In this document: one piece after another, positions 25,297 through 34,199 of the stretch
Layout: the number at the start of each line of letters is the position of its first letter
Position numbering within the stretch: position 1 is the first letter of the stretch
Source: an uncultured Lachnospiraceae bacterium
GTDB taxonomy: Bacteria; Bacillota; Clostridia; Lachnospirales; Lachnospiraceae
Reading direction: 5' to 3'
Assembly (NCBI GenBank): GCA_910578345.1
Contig: CAJTRA010000018.1
Location: forward strand, 1 to 62,795
Length of the DNA: 62,795 bases
Translations under genes and position numbers: made by a program
The notes under the pieces: generated by a model
What the model was told of the DNA's origin: nothing
The model's input: the letters and a program-made list of their open reading frames with translations, nothing else
Database searches by the model: none

Positions 25297-26391
25297 ATGA
25301 GAAACAGGAACAAAGACAGGAAGAGGATCTATGTGGGATTGGCAGGAGTGATCCTGGTCTTGAGCGGGTGTGGGAGAACAGACGGGGCAAAGAGCATGAC
25401 GGCAGCAGCCGCAGAAGCACAGGAGAGTGCGGGGAAAACGGCAGAAGCCGATGAAACGGAGAAAATATCTGAGGCGTTCGCGGAAGGGAAGGAAAGAAAC
25501 GGGGATCTGGCCAAGCGTTCCGGGGATGGGAGCCGGCAGGAGGCCTCCAGGATGCAGACGGCGACGGAGGAAGATACACAACAGGGAGAAGATGTGCTGC
25601 GGGAGAAGTCTCAGATAGAGGAAGCAGGTGGAATAGGGACAACCGTAGATGCTGTCAAGCCAGCCGGTAAGAAAACACCGCCGGAAGGCTGGGAGCTTAC
25701 GCTTCCCACAGAAGACTGGGGATTGGCGTTCGGGGAGCCGGGAACGCAGCCTCAGGGAAATGCGTCTGCCGAAGATCTTGCATGGTACGATGCCTACTAT
25801 GTGGGAGACGACAGTGAGAAAGTGATCTATCTGACGTTTGACTGCGGCTATGAGAATGGCAATACAGAGCCGATCCTGGATGCCTTGCAGAAACACCATG
25901 TACAGGCCGCCTTTTTTGTGGTAGGGCATTATCTGGAGACAGCGCCTGATCTGGTGAAGCGTATGGTGGAGGATGGACACATTGTAGGGAACCATACTTA
26001 TCATCATCTGGATTTGCCGGCGATCTCAGATCAGGCAGCATTCGAGAAAGAGATGGAGGATGTAGCGGATTTATTTTTGGAGATCACTGGAAAGGAGCTG
26101 TCCCCATTCTATCGTCCGCCACAGGGAAAGTGCAATGTGGATAATCTGAAACGTGCGCAGGAAATGGGATATTACACGATCTTCTGGAGTCTTGCTTATG
26201 TGGATTGGAACCAGGACGACCAGCCCAGCCATGAAGAGGCGTTTGACAAGCTGACGAAACGAGTACACCCCGGCGCAGTGGTATTATTGCATAACACGTC
26301 GCAGACCAACGGCGAGATTCTGGATGAGCTGCTGACGAGGTGGGAAGAGATGGGATATACGTTCCGGCCGCTGACGGAGTTGACCGGCTGA
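25297..26391 (+). CDS. PdaA-like polysaccharide deacetylase lipoprotein
   Basis: A 364-residue lipoprotein (lipobox VLSGC, C25) with a ~130-residue Ala/Glu-rich linker and a C-terminal NodB domain (~175-360). Motif 1 reads YLTFDCGYENG: the first Asp (catalytic base) is kept and the second, usually a metal ligand, is Cys, as in PdaA-type enzymes where this position varies. Other motifs are GNHTYHH (metal His), FYRPPQGK, VDWNQDD and GAVVLLHNTS. PdaA deacetylates N-acetylmuramic acid during muramic-delta-lactam formation in spore cortex; a vegetative cell-wall role is also possible. Start: ATG at 25297, 10 nt after GAGGAG. Confidence 0.9.
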   Translation: MRNRNKDRKRIYVGLAGVILVLSGCGRTDGAKSMTAAAAEAQESAGKTAEADETEKISEAFAEGKERNGDLAKRSGDGSRQEASRMQTATEEDTQQGEDVLREKSQIEEAGGIGTTVDAVKPAGKKTPPEGWELTLPTEDWGLAFGEPGTQPQGNASAEDLAWYDAYYVGDDSEKVIYLTFDCGYENGNTEPILDALQKHHVQAAFFVVGHYLETAPDLVKRMVEDGHIVGNHTYHHLDLPAISDQAAFEKEMEDVADLFLEITGKELSPFYRPPQGKCNVDNLKRAQEMGYYTIFWSLAYVDWNQDDQPSHEEAFDKLTKRVHPGAVVLLHNTSQTNGEILDELLTRWEEMGYTFRPLTELTG

Positions 26392-26427
26392 ACATTCGTG
26401 ATGTCATTGATAACTTTTATAGGAGAC

Positions 26428-26457
26428 TGCCCCGGCCGGAACGAACGGTCCGGGGCA
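26428..26457 (+). terminator. GC-rich terminator after the deacetylase
   Basis: Stem TGCCCCGG/CCGGGGCA (26428-26435 with 26450-26457), extended by inner pairs, followed by an AT-rich but T-poor tail. The remaining ~235 bases before GH3 hold no other clear signal than AGGAGG at 26677. Confidence 0.65.
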
Positions 26458-26692
26458 ATGATTATTTTATGCAGCAGATTGTTTGCAGCAGTTCAGCTTT
26501 TGGACTCACTGCTACGATTGTTATATGATTATGGGATATATTAGTAGAAAAAAATGATGGGATGTTATATGATAAAAAAAGCAAGGTTTCTCGTCCGACC
26601 ATGGCATGTTGAATTTTACACAGGCAGAAGGAAGAAGATTCTGCATGCAGGGCGCAGGAACAAATCGAAAAGTTCAGGAGGAAGAGATCATT

Positions 26693-29473
26693 ATGGCAAA
26701 TTATACGCTGGACATGGCAAAGTATCGTGCGCTGGCACGTCAGGTTGCGGCAGAAAGCTGTGTGCTGTTGAAGAATGATGCGCAGACGCTGCCGATCCGA
26801 AAGGGAGAGAAAGTATCAGTCTTTGGCAGGATTGCACTGCACTATTACAAGAGCGGAACGGGATCTGGCGGCCTGGTGAATGTGAAGCGGGTCGTAGGAA
26901 TTCTGGATGCGCTGAAAGAGGACAAGGATATTCAGATCAATGAGAAGCTTGCCTCTGTCTATGAAGCATGGGTGGAAGAGCATCCTTTTGACAAAGGCGC
27001 CGGATGGGGACAGGAACCCTGGAGCCAGGAAGAGATGCCTCTGACGGATGAGCTTGTGGCTGAGGCAGCGGCGGAATCGGAGATGGCGTTTGTGGTGATC
27101 GGGCGGACTGCCGGGGAAGATCAGGACACGAAGATGGTAGCGGGAAGCTATCTGCTCACGGCGGCGGAAGAGGATATGCTGGAGAAAGTCTGCCGTATTT
27201 TCAAGAAGGTGGCAGTGCTCCTAAATGTGGGTAACATCATTGACATGAAGTGGGTGGAGAAATATCATCCTTCCGCAGTGATGTATGTCTGGCAAGGCGG
27301 ACAGGAAGGCGGCAACGGCGTGGTAGATGTGCTGAGCGGCAGGATCTCGCCTTGCGGAAAACTTTCGGATACGATTGCGGGAGATATCGACGACTATCCC
27401 TCTACGAAGAACTTCGGCGATGGCAAGGAGAATTTCTATCAGGAAGATGTCTATGTAGGATATCGGTATTTTGAAACCTTTGCAAGGGAGAAGGTATTAT
27501 ATCCCTTTGGATTTGGTCTTTCCTATACAGCGTTTGTCGTGCAGATGGCAGCGTTTGAGGAACAGGAGGATCAGATCTGTGCGGAAGTGACGGTAAGGAA
27601 TACAGGCGCCTGTGCGGGCAAGGAAGTAGTACAGCTTTATGTGGAAGCGCCGCAGGGAGCTTTAGGGAAACCGGTAAGAGAGCTGAAAGCCTATGGAAAG
27701 ACGAAAGAACTTAAGCCGGGAGAGGAAGAGGTCCTGAAGTTCAGCATACAAAAGGACGCGCTGGCATCTTATGACGACAGCGGCTGTGCAGGTCATAAGT
27801 CCTGCTATGTGCTGGAGGCTGGCACCTATGGCATCTATATCGGTACGGATGTGAGAAATGCATTACAGACGGCGGCATTTACAGTAGAAGAGACGACAGT
27901 GACACAGCAGTTGGAAGAGGCTATGGCGCCGGTACAGCCGTTTGAACGGTTCCGTCCAAAGAAAGACGGTGACGGCTATTGTCTGGGCTATGAGGCGGTG
28001 CCGCAAAGAACGGTGAACCCTCTTGACAGACGTGCGCAGAGACGTCCGGCAGATGTTGCTTGCAGTGGCGACAGGGGATATAAGCTGGCAGATGTGTATG
28101 ACGGCCGTGTTGACATGAATACGTTCCTTTCACAGCTTACAGAAGAAGATCTGGCGGCCATTGTCCGCGGAGAGGGCATGTGCAGCCCGAAAGTGACGCC
28201 GGGTACGGCATCGGCTTTCGGCGGCGTAACAGAGAGACTGAAAGAGTTCGGAATCCCGGTGGGCTGCTGTGCAGACGGTCCTTCCGGCATCCGCATGGAC
28301 TGTGGGACAAGAGCCTTTTCCCTGCCGAATGGAACGGCATTGGGTTGTACGTATAACAGGGAGCTGGTAGAAGCGCTTTATCAGATGGAAGGCATGGAGC
28401 TTAGGAAGAACCAGATCGATACGCTGCTGGGGCCGGGCATCAATATCCACCGCAATCCGTTGAATGGGCGTAATTTTGAGTATATTTCAGAGGATCCGTA
28501 TCTGACCGGCACGATGGCAGCGGCACAGGTGAAAGGCATGGGCTATGCGGGAGTTACGGGAACGATCAAGCATTTTACGGCCAATAACCAGGAATTTCAC
28601 CGTCGCGAATCAGACTCCATCGTGTCAGAGCGTGCCTTGCGGGAAATCTATCTGAAAGGATATGAGATCGCGGTGAAGGAGGGCGGCGCTTACTCGATCA
28701 TGACATCTTACGGGGCGGTCAACGGGATTTGGACGGCGGGCAATTATGACCTTGTGACTACGATCTTGCGCGGAGAGTGGGGATTTGACGGCATCGTGAT
28801 GACCGACTGGTGGAGTGTGATGAATGAAGAAGGACAAGAACCGAAGATGCAGAATACAGGTATCATGGTACGTGCGCAGAATGATCTGTTCATGGTGACT
28901 GCGGATGCGGAAACGAATGCTTTGCATGACGATTCTCTGGAGGCGATGCAGGAGGGCAGGACAACCAGGGCAGAATATGTAAGATGTGCAGCGAATATCT
29001 GTCGTGTGCTGATGCGTTCGCCTGTGATGGATCGTTTCCTCGGAAGAACGCCGGAAGATGATCTGGCAGTGACAGGGGATGAGGATGGAGCGGACGACGA
29101 CCTGCGAAACATTGTACATTATGTTGTTGAGGACGGTGTGCCGATCGCCTTAGGAGATGTGGACACGCAGCGCGGCAGCAGCGTGGTCTTTGGCATCCAG
29201 ATGAAAACACCGGGCGTTTACAATATTTCTGCGAAAATGCGTGCCGGTGCGGATGCACCTGATCTCTCACAGATGTCCATGTCCATTTTCATGGATAATC
29301 AGATCAAAGGAACGTTCCATATTAACGGTGCTGACAGGGAATGGGTGAAGCAGTCGCTGGATTTGGGCTTTTTGATGGGCAACCATTATATTAAGCTGTA
29401 TTTCTCCATGAGCGGCATGGAACTTTCGGATGTATGTCTGGAGAAGACGAAAGATGCGCAGCTGCCATTCTGA
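26693..29473 (+). CDS. Glycoside hydrolase family 3 enzyme with permuted domain order
   Basis: A 926-residue intracellular beta-glycosidase (glucosidase, xylosidase or arabinosidase). The order is inverted relative to most GH3: the alpha/beta sandwich comes first (ESCVLLKNDAQTLP, ~15-280), then a fibronectin III-like domain (GKEVVQLYVEAPQGALGKP), then the TIM barrel (~480-760). The nucleophile Asp is in GIVMTDWW; KHFTANNQE and GPGINIHRNPLNGRNFEYISE are barrel motifs. This order is known from Ruminococcus albus and Butyrivibrio beta-glucosidases. A further C-terminal sandwich domain (~800-926) follows. No signal peptide. Start: ATG at 26693 after AGGAGG; upstream in-frame codons lack one. Confidence 0.92.
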   Translation: MANYTLDMAKYRALARQVAAESCVLLKNDAQTLPIRKGEKVSVFGRIALHYYKSGTGSGGLVNVKRVVGILDALKEDKDIQINEKLASVYEAWVEEHPFDKGAGWGQEPWSQEEMPLTDELVAEAAAESEMAFVVIGRTAGEDQDTKMVAGSYLLTAAEEDMLEKVCRIFKKVAVLLNVGNIIDMKWVEKYHPSAVMYVWQGGQEGGNGVVDVLSGRISPCGKLSDTIAGDIDDYPSTKNFGDGKENFYQEDVYVGYRYFETFAREKVLYPFGFGLSYTAFVVQMAAFEEQEDQICAEVTVRNTGACAGKEVVQLYVEAPQGALGKPVRELKAYGKTKELKPGEEEVLKFSIQKDALASYDDSGCAGHKSCYVLEAGTYGIYIGTDVRNALQTAAFTVEETTVTQQLEEAMAPVQPFERFRPKKDGDGYCLGYEAVPQRTVNPLDRRAQRRPADVACSGDRGYKLADVYDGRVDMNTFLSQLTEEDLAAIVRGEGMCSPKVTPGTASAFGGVTERLKEFGIPVGCCADGPSGIRMDCGTRAFSLPNGTALGCTYNRELVEALYQMEGMELRKNQIDTLLGPGINIHRNPLNGRNFEYISEDPYLTGTMAAAQVKGMGYAGVTGTIKHFTANNQEFHRRESDSIVSERALREIYLKGYEIAVKEGGAYSIMTSYGAVNGIWTAGNYDLVTTILRGEWGFDGIVMTDWWSVMNEEGQEPKMQNTGIMVRAQNDLFMVTADAETNALHDDSLEAMQEGRTTRAEYVRCAANICRVLMRSPVMDRFLGRTPEDDLAVTGDEDGADDDLRNIVHYVVEDGVPIALGDVDTQRGSSVVFGIQMKTPGVYNISAKMRAGADAPDLSQMSMSIFMDNQIKGTFHINGADREWVKQSLDLGFLMGNHYIKLYFSMSGMELSDVCLEKTKDAQLPF

Positions 29474-29523
29474 GATCGGATATAGGAATACATATTATTT
29501 TGAGGAAAGGAATGTAAATTGGC

Positions 29524-30744
29524 ATGGAAAGAGTCATTGAAAGATTTCTGGAATATGTGAAGATTGATACACAGTCTTCGGAGGGCAGCAGCACAATGCC
29601 CTCCACAATGAAGCAGCATGATCTGGCGTCTCTTTTAGAGAAGCAGCTTGGTGAGATGGGGGCGGAAGAGATCGTATATGACAAAGAGCACGGTTATGTG
29701 TATGCTTCGGTTCCGGCTTCCGCAGGATGTGAGGATGCGCCGGTGATTGGCTTTATCGCTCACATGGACACGTCGCCGGCTGTGACGGGAGCGGGTGTGA
29801 ATCCCAGGATCATAGAAGACTATGACGGGAAAGATATCGTACTCAATGAGGAGAAACAGGTCGTCATGCGGATCGCAGATTTCCCGGAGCTTGCTTCTTA
29901 CCGGGGCAGGCGGATGATTGTGACGGATGGAACGACGCTGCTTGGCGCGGACGACAAGGCGGGCGTGGCGGAGATCATGTCCATGGCCGAATATCTGATG
30001 CAGCATCCGGAGATTTCCCATGGGAAGATCCGGGTCGGCTTTACGCCGGACGAAGAAGTGGGTGCCGGCGCGGATCATTTCGATGTCGCGCTGTTTGGGG
30101 CAGATTTCGCTTATACGGTAGACGGCGGCAGACTGGGTGAGATGGAATATGAGAACTTTAACGCGGCAGGCGCTAAAGTGTCGATACATGGAAGAAGCGT
30201 CCATCCGGGATCGGCGAAGGATAAGATGCGCAATGCTATCTTGATGGCACAGGAGTTCCAGTCCATGCTTCCGGTGGCGGAGAATCCCATGTATACTTGC
30301 GGGTATGAAGGATTCTATCATCTGGATTCCTTGCAGGGTACTGTGGAGGAAGCGATGGCGGAGTATATCATCAGGGATCACGACAGGGAGAAGTTCGAGA
30401 AGAAGAAAGCGAATTTCCTCCGGATCGGGGAATTCCTGAATGAAAAGTATGGTGCAGGCACCTTTGAGATTGCCATGAAGGATTCTTACTATAACATGCG
30501 GGAAGTGATCGAGAAGCATATGGATATTGTGGACCGTGCAAAGAATGCTATGCGACAGCTTGAAGTTGAGCCTGTCGTATCACCGATCAGAGGTGGTACA
30601 GACGGCTGCAGGCTGTCCTATATGGGGCTGCCTTGTCCGAATCTGTGTACAGGCGGCGGCAATTTCCATGGGAAGTATGAATATGCCTGCATAGATGAGA
30701 TGGAGACGATCGTACAGCTTTTGGTCAAGATCGTGGAGCAGTAA
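29524..30744 (+). CDS. pepT: Peptidase T (tripeptide aminopeptidase)
   Basis: A 406-residue M20-family metallopeptidase that removes the N-terminal residue from tripeptides in the cytoplasm. Metal ligands and catalytic residues are visible in IAHMDTSP (His, Asp), LLGADDKAG (Asp), TPDEEVGAG (catalytic Glu and ligand Glu) and the C-terminal TGGGNFHGKYE (His). PIRGGTDG is also typical. Length matches E. coli PepT. Start: ATG at 29524 with GAGGAAAGG upstream. It follows GH3 by 50 nt. Confidence 0.96.
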   Translation: MERVIERFLEYVKIDTQSSEGSSTMPSTMKQHDLASLLEKQLGEMGAEEIVYDKEHGYVYASVPASAGCEDAPVIGFIAHMDTSPAVTGAGVNPRIIEDYDGKDIVLNEEKQVVMRIADFPELASYRGRRMIVTDGTTLLGADDKAGVAEIMSMAEYLMQHPEISHGKIRVGFTPDEEVGAGADHFDVALFGADFAYTVDGGRLGEMEYENFNAAGAKVSIHGRSVHPGSAKDKMRNAILMAQEFQSMLPVAENPMYTCGYEGFYHLDSLQGTVEEAMAEYIIRDHDREKFEKKKANFLRIGEFLNEKYGAGTFEIAMKDSYYNMREVIEKHMDIVDRAKNAMRQLEVEPVVSPIRGGTDGCRLSYMGLPCPNLCTGGGNFHGKYEYACIDEMETIVQLLVKIVEQ

Positions 30745-30795
30745 CAGGAAGTAGCAGGAAGAGCGAAAGATTTTTCAGATACTTGCAATCTGTAT

Positions 30796-30863
30796 AGCGG
30801 CGTGTTATATTTTTAACGAGCAGTATTCCGTGGAAGCTGCATCGGATGATAATGCACGCCGCT
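30796..30863 (+). promoter_or_regulatory. Structured leader of the pantothenate operon
   Basis: A perfect 9-bp outer stem AGCGGCGTG/CACGCCGCT (30796-30804 with 30855-30863) encloses a second hairpin (GCAG at 30820-30823 with CTGC at 30837-30840, continued past a bulge by TTC/GAA). No U-run follows. It lies 23 nt before the first pan gene and could be a cis-regulatory RNA. The described pan RNA motif also precedes panB genes, but I cannot confirm a match. Confidence 0.5.
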
Positions 30864-30885
30864 TGAAAGAAGGTGAGTGCATGAA

Positions 30886-31740
30886 ATGAAGATTGGAATG
30901 ATTGGTGCTGGAAGAGTAGGCTGTTCGTTCGGGAAATATCTGGTGGACAGAGGAAAAACGGTAACCGGCTATTACAGCCAGAAGTATGAGAGCGCTGTAT
31001 GCGCAGCGAAATTTGTCGGCACGGATAGTTTCCGCAGAATGGAAGAGCTGACAGCTTTGAGCGATACCCTTTTGATCACAACGCCGGATGACAGGATCGG
31101 GGAAGTGTGGGATCGCATGAAAGAAATGTCCATAGATGAGCGTGTGATATGTCATTTTAGCGGCTCATTATCGTCTGATGTATTCAATGGAATTGATGGA
31201 AAGAATGCCTACGGGGCCTCGATTCATCCAATGCTCGCGTTTCGCGACAGGTTTACCTCTTATGAACAACTACAGAAAGGTTTCTTTACCCTGGAGGGGC
31301 ATCCTCATGCGCTGCAGCGCCTGCAGGCGCTTTTAGAAGAGCTGGGCAATCCCTATTGTCTGATCAAAGCACAGGATAAGGCGAAATATCACTGCGCAGC
31401 AAGCATCTTAAGCAATGATGTGCTGGCGCTATTGGATCTTGGATTCTGCCTTTTAGAACAGTGCGGATTTGGGAAAGAGGAGGTTCTTTGTGCAGCCGCA
31501 GCGCTGGTCAGGGGAAATGTGGAGAATGTGCTGGCAAATGGAACACGAGACAGCATGACCGGACCGATTCTGCGGGGGGATCTCTCTACAGTGGAGAAGC
31601 ATCTTGGCGTGCTGGAAGGAGAGGAGCGGGAAATCTACCGCCTGCTGGGACGGCGGCTGCTTGCGATGGCAGGACAGCGGCACGGGCAGGAAGATCTGCA
31701 GGAACGGTATGACAGCCTGCGCAGGCTGTTAGAACAATAG
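30886..31740 (+). CDS. panG: Probable ketopantoate reductase of the DUF2520/PanG type
   Basis: A 284-residue NAD(P)-binding protein: N-terminal Rossmann motif MIGAGRVGCSFGKYL, TTPDDRI loop, GASIHPMLAF, and a C-terminal helical DUF2520 domain. PanG of Francisella, a DUF2520 protein, is an established alternative ketopantoate reductase. Here the gene is the first of a panG-panB-panC-panD order with no panE present, so the same role is strongly suggested. Start: ATG at 30886, 10 nt after AAGGTG; an in-frame GTG at 30877 is too close to that site. The stop abuts the frame leading to panB. Confidence 0.8.
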   Translation: MKIGMIGAGRVGCSFGKYLVDRGKTVTGYYSQKYESAVCAAKFVGTDSFRRMEELTALSDTLLITTPDDRIGEVWDRMKEMSIDERVICHFSGSLSSDVFNGIDGKNAYGASIHPMLAFRDRFTSYEQLQKGFFTLEGHPHALQRLQALLEELGNPYCLIKAQDKAKYHCAASILSNDVLALLDLGFCLLEQCGFGKEEVLCAAAALVRGNVENVLANGTRDSMTGPILRGDLSTVEKHLGVLEGEEREIYRLLGRRLLAMAGQRHGQEDLQERYDSLRRLLEQ

Positions 31741-31818
31741 ATGCTGTATATTGACAGGATTTATTGGTGTTGCCGTCATGAGCGGCAGGATGAGAAGAGC
31801 AGGAGGAAAGAAAACACG

Positions 31819-32646
31819 ATGAAGAACACAGCGGTAACATTTAAGCAGGCAAAGGAGAAGGGCGAGAAGCTTACCATGCTGACAGCCTATGATTATTCCA
31901 CAGCGAAGCTAGTGGACGAAGCGGGCATTCATTCTATTCTGGTAGGGGATTCTCTGGGAATGGTATGCCTTGGTTATGAAGATACGCTTCCCGTTACGAT
32001 GGAAGATATGCTGCACCACACGAAAGCGGTTGCGAGAGGGGCGAAGAATACACTGGTCATAGCAGATATGCCTTTTATGTCCTATCAGACTTCTGTGTAC
32101 GACGCAGTGGTCAATGCGGGCCGTCTGATCAAGGAAGGGCATGCCCAGGCAGTGAAGCTGGAAGGGGGTAAGGAAGTGTGTCCGCAGATCGAGGCGATCG
32201 TCAGGGCATCGATCCCTGTTTGCGCCCATATCGGTCTTACGCCGCAGTCTATCCATGCATTCGGCGGATTCAAAGTACAGGGTAAGGGAGAGGAAGCGGC
32301 CAGAAGATTACTCAAAGAGGCGAAAGCGGTGGAAGAAGCAGGGGCCTTTGCGGTGGTACTGGAATGCGTGCCGGAAGCGCTGGCGAGTCTGATCACGAGG
32401 CAGGTCTCCATCCCGACGATCGGGATCGGCGCCGGCGCCGGGTGTGACGGACAGGTGCTGGTCTATCAGGATATGCTGGGCATGTATGCAGACTTTGCTC
32501 CGAAATTCGTGAAAGTCTTTGCCAATGTGGGAGAAGAGATGCGGAAAGGATTTGCCGCTTATAAGAAGGAAGTGGAAGAAGGAACATTCCCGTCGAAAGA
32601 GCATACGTTCCGCATGGATGAAAGCATCCTGGAGAAATTGTACTAG
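31819..32646 (+). CDS. panB: 3-methyl-2-oxobutanoate hydroxymethyltransferase
   Basis: A 275-residue TIM-barrel enzyme that makes ketopantoate from alpha-ketoisovalerate and methylene-tetrahydrofolate. Typical motifs: TMLTAYDYSTAKLVDEAGI, LVGDSLGMV (metal-binding Asp), VKLEGG, HIGLTPQ and TIGIGAG. Length matches the family. Start: ATG at 31819, 12 nt after AGGAGG; the frame extends upstream to 31741 but that extension is not family-like. Second gene of the pantothenate operon. Confidence 0.97.
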   Translation: MKNTAVTFKQAKEKGEKLTMLTAYDYSTAKLVDEAGIHSILVGDSLGMVCLGYEDTLPVTMEDMLHHTKAVARGAKNTLVIADMPFMSYQTSVYDAVVNAGRLIKEGHAQAVKLEGGKEVCPQIEAIVRASIPVCAHIGLTPQSIHAFGGFKVQGKGEEAARRLLKEAKAVEEAGAFAVVLECVPEALASLITRQVSIPTIGIGAGAGCDGQVLVYQDMLGMYADFAPKFVKVFANVGEEMRKGFAAYKKEVEEGTFPSKEHTFRMDESILEKLY

Positions 32647-32714
32647 AGGATATAAATCGTCATTGTATGACCGGGATCCCATATTGACAGAAAGAAGAGG
32701 AGAGAGAAATTAAA

Positions 32715-33590
32715 ATGATCATATCAGGTAAGATTGAGGAGACGAGAGAACAGATCAAGAAATGGAAACGAGAAGGGTTCAGTGTGGGACTGGTCCCTAC
32801 GATGGGGTATCTGCATGAGGGACACCAGAGTCTGATGGAAGCGGCAAGAAGGGAGAACGATAAAGTGGCAGTCAGCGTTTTCGTCAATCCGATCCAGTTT
32901 GGACCAAATGAAGATTTCGCCAGTTATCCGCGGGACTTTGAGAAGGATGCCGCTCTTTGTGAACGCACAGGGGTAGACTTGATTTTCCACCCGGAAGCGG
33001 AGGAGATGTATGACGAGGATTTCTGTACCTATGTGGATATGGACGGACTGACGAAGGAATTGTGCGGGAAGAGTCGTCCGACGCATTTTAGAGGGGTACA
33101 AACGGTGGTGAGTAAGCTCTTCCATATCATACCGGCAGACCGGGCGTATTTTGGGGAGAAGGATGCGCAGCAGCTTGCGGTCGTCAGGAAGATGGCGCGC
33201 GATTTGAGCATGGATATTCAGATCGTTGGATGTCCGATCATAAGGGAGGCAGATGGCCTGGCCAAAAGCTCCAGGAATACTTATCTGAATGCGGAAGAAA
33301 GACAGGCGGCGCTTGTTTTAAGCAGGAGCCTGACAGAAGGAAAGCGACTGATTGAGCAGGGAGAAAGGGATGCCCAGAAGGTGAAGCGGACGATCCAGGC
33401 GGTTATTACGCAGGAAAGCCTGGCGAAAGTGGACTATGTGGAGATCGTGGATTTTGCAGATATCACACCGCTCAGGAACCTGGAGGATGCAAGGCAGGGG
33501 GAAGTACTTTGTGCCATAGCGGTCCTGATCGGGAAGACGAGACTGATCGATAATTTTATTGTTAAGGTTGATAAGGCAAAGAAGGAGTAG
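32715..33590 (+). CDS. panC: Pantothenate synthetase
   Basis: A 291-residue ATP-dependent ligase joining pantoate and beta-alanine. Class I synthetase-like nucleotide-binding motif VPTMGYLHEGHQSLM (HIGH-type), SVFVNPIQFGPNEDF, FGEKDAQQL and the KSSRNTYL (KMSKS-like) loop are all present. Length typical. Start: ATG at 32715 with GGAGAGA about 11 nt upstream. panD begins 8 nt after its stop. Confidence 0.97.
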   Translation: MIISGKIEETREQIKKWKREGFSVGLVPTMGYLHEGHQSLMEAARRENDKVAVSVFVNPIQFGPNEDFASYPRDFEKDAALCERTGVDLIFHPEAEEMYDEDFCTYVDMDGLTKELCGKSRPTHFRGVQTVVSKLFHIIPADRAYFGEKDAQQLAVVRKMARDLSMDIQIVGCPIIREADGLAKSSRNTYLNAEERQAALVLSRSLTEGKRLIEQGERDAQKVKRTIQAVITQESLAKVDYVEIVDFADITPLRNLEDARQGEVLCAIAVLIGKTRLIDNFIVKVDKAKKE

Positions 33591-33598
33591 ATGGCTGT

Positions 33599-33982
33599 AT
33601 GAAGATCAGAATGTTAAAAGGGAAGATCCACCGTGCGGCAGTGACACAGGCGGAGTTAAATTACGTGGGCAGCATTACGGTGGACAGCAGCCTTTTGGAG
33701 GCTGCCGGCATTCTCGAATATGAAATGGTGCAGATCGTGGATGTGGAGAACGGGAATCGTTTCGAGACTTACACGATCGCAGGAGAGGCGGGAAGCGGCA
33801 TGATCTGTCTAAACGGTGCGGCGGCAAGACAGGTACAGATCGGCGATCATGTGATCATCATGGCCTATGCGGATATGACGGTAGAAGAAGCCAGGGAACA
33901 TAAACCTTATGTGGTGTTTACGGATGAAAAAAATGCGATTGCGCGGGTGACCCGCTATGAAAAGCATGGAATTTTGTCGTAA
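33599..33982 (+). CDS. panD: Aspartate 1-decarboxylase proenzyme
   Basis: A 127-residue pyruvoyl-dependent enzyme that makes beta-alanine from aspartate. The self-cleavage site is G24-S25 in LNYVGSITVD; Ser25 becomes the pyruvoyl cofactor. N-terminal MLKGKIHRA and GAAARQVQIGDHVIIMAYA are family signatures. Start: ATG at 33599; its AAGGAG lies inside the 3' end of panC, so translation is coupled. Completes the de novo pantothenate branch in this operon. No clear terminator follows. Confidence 0.97.
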   Translation: MKIRMLKGKIHRAAVTQAELNYVGSITVDSSLLEAAGILEYEMVQIVDVENGNRFETYTIAGEAGSGMICLNGAAARQVQIGDHVIIMAYADMTVEEAREHKPYVVFTDEKNAIARVTRYEKHGILS

Positions 33983-34056
33983 AATGGGATTTTTGGAGTG
34001 ACGTCCTTCTGCCAGCTATGGTATGATTATGCTTAGGACAGAGTACGGAGGTGGCA

Positions 34057-34183
34057 GCGTGAGAAGAACTTCTAATTACTCGCAGCAATGGCTGCTTCGC
34101 GAAGAAGTTCTAAGTCTCACGCCAGAGAATGCCCAAGAACAGGGCATTCTCCGCATTGATTTGAGATTCCGTAGAACGGAATC
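34057..34183 (+). ncRNA. Triple-hairpin element (structured leader or dispersed repeat)
   Basis: Three successive strong hairpins. First, 34057-34122: a 17-bp stem with a 3-nt bulge (GCGTGAGA plus AGAACTTCT pairing with AGAAGTTCT and TCTCACGC) capped by GCAGC-AATG-GCTGC. Second, 34126-34150: AGAATGCCC/GGGCATTCT, perfect 9 bp. Third, 34165-34183: GATTCCG/CGGAATC, perfect 7 bp. The nucleoside hydrolase Shine-Dalgarno follows directly. It could be a cis-regulatory RNA or a copy of an intergenic palindromic repeat. Confidence 0.6.
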
Positions 34184-34199
34184 ATGGAGGTTAGTATGA
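34059..34199 (+). CDS. Possible short coupled leader ORF before the nucleoside hydrolase
   Basis: A 46-codon frame opens at GTG 34059, just behind GGAGGTGG (34047-34054). The frame extends upstream to ATG 34023, which would give 58 codons. It stays open through all three hairpins and ends with a TGA overlapping the ATG of the nucleoside hydrolase (ATGA), a layout typical of translational coupling. The peptide has no recognisable domain. It may be a leader peptide or a chance frame through a structured element. Confidence 0.3.
   Translation: MRRTSNYSQQWLLREEVLSLTPENAQEQGILRIDLRFRRTESWRLV

Noticed and set aside
25151..26041. Several antisense frames (up to 276 codons) opposite the deacetylase gene
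   Set aside because: Shadows of the real gene; rich in Cys/His/Arg/Pro with no domain or ribosome site.
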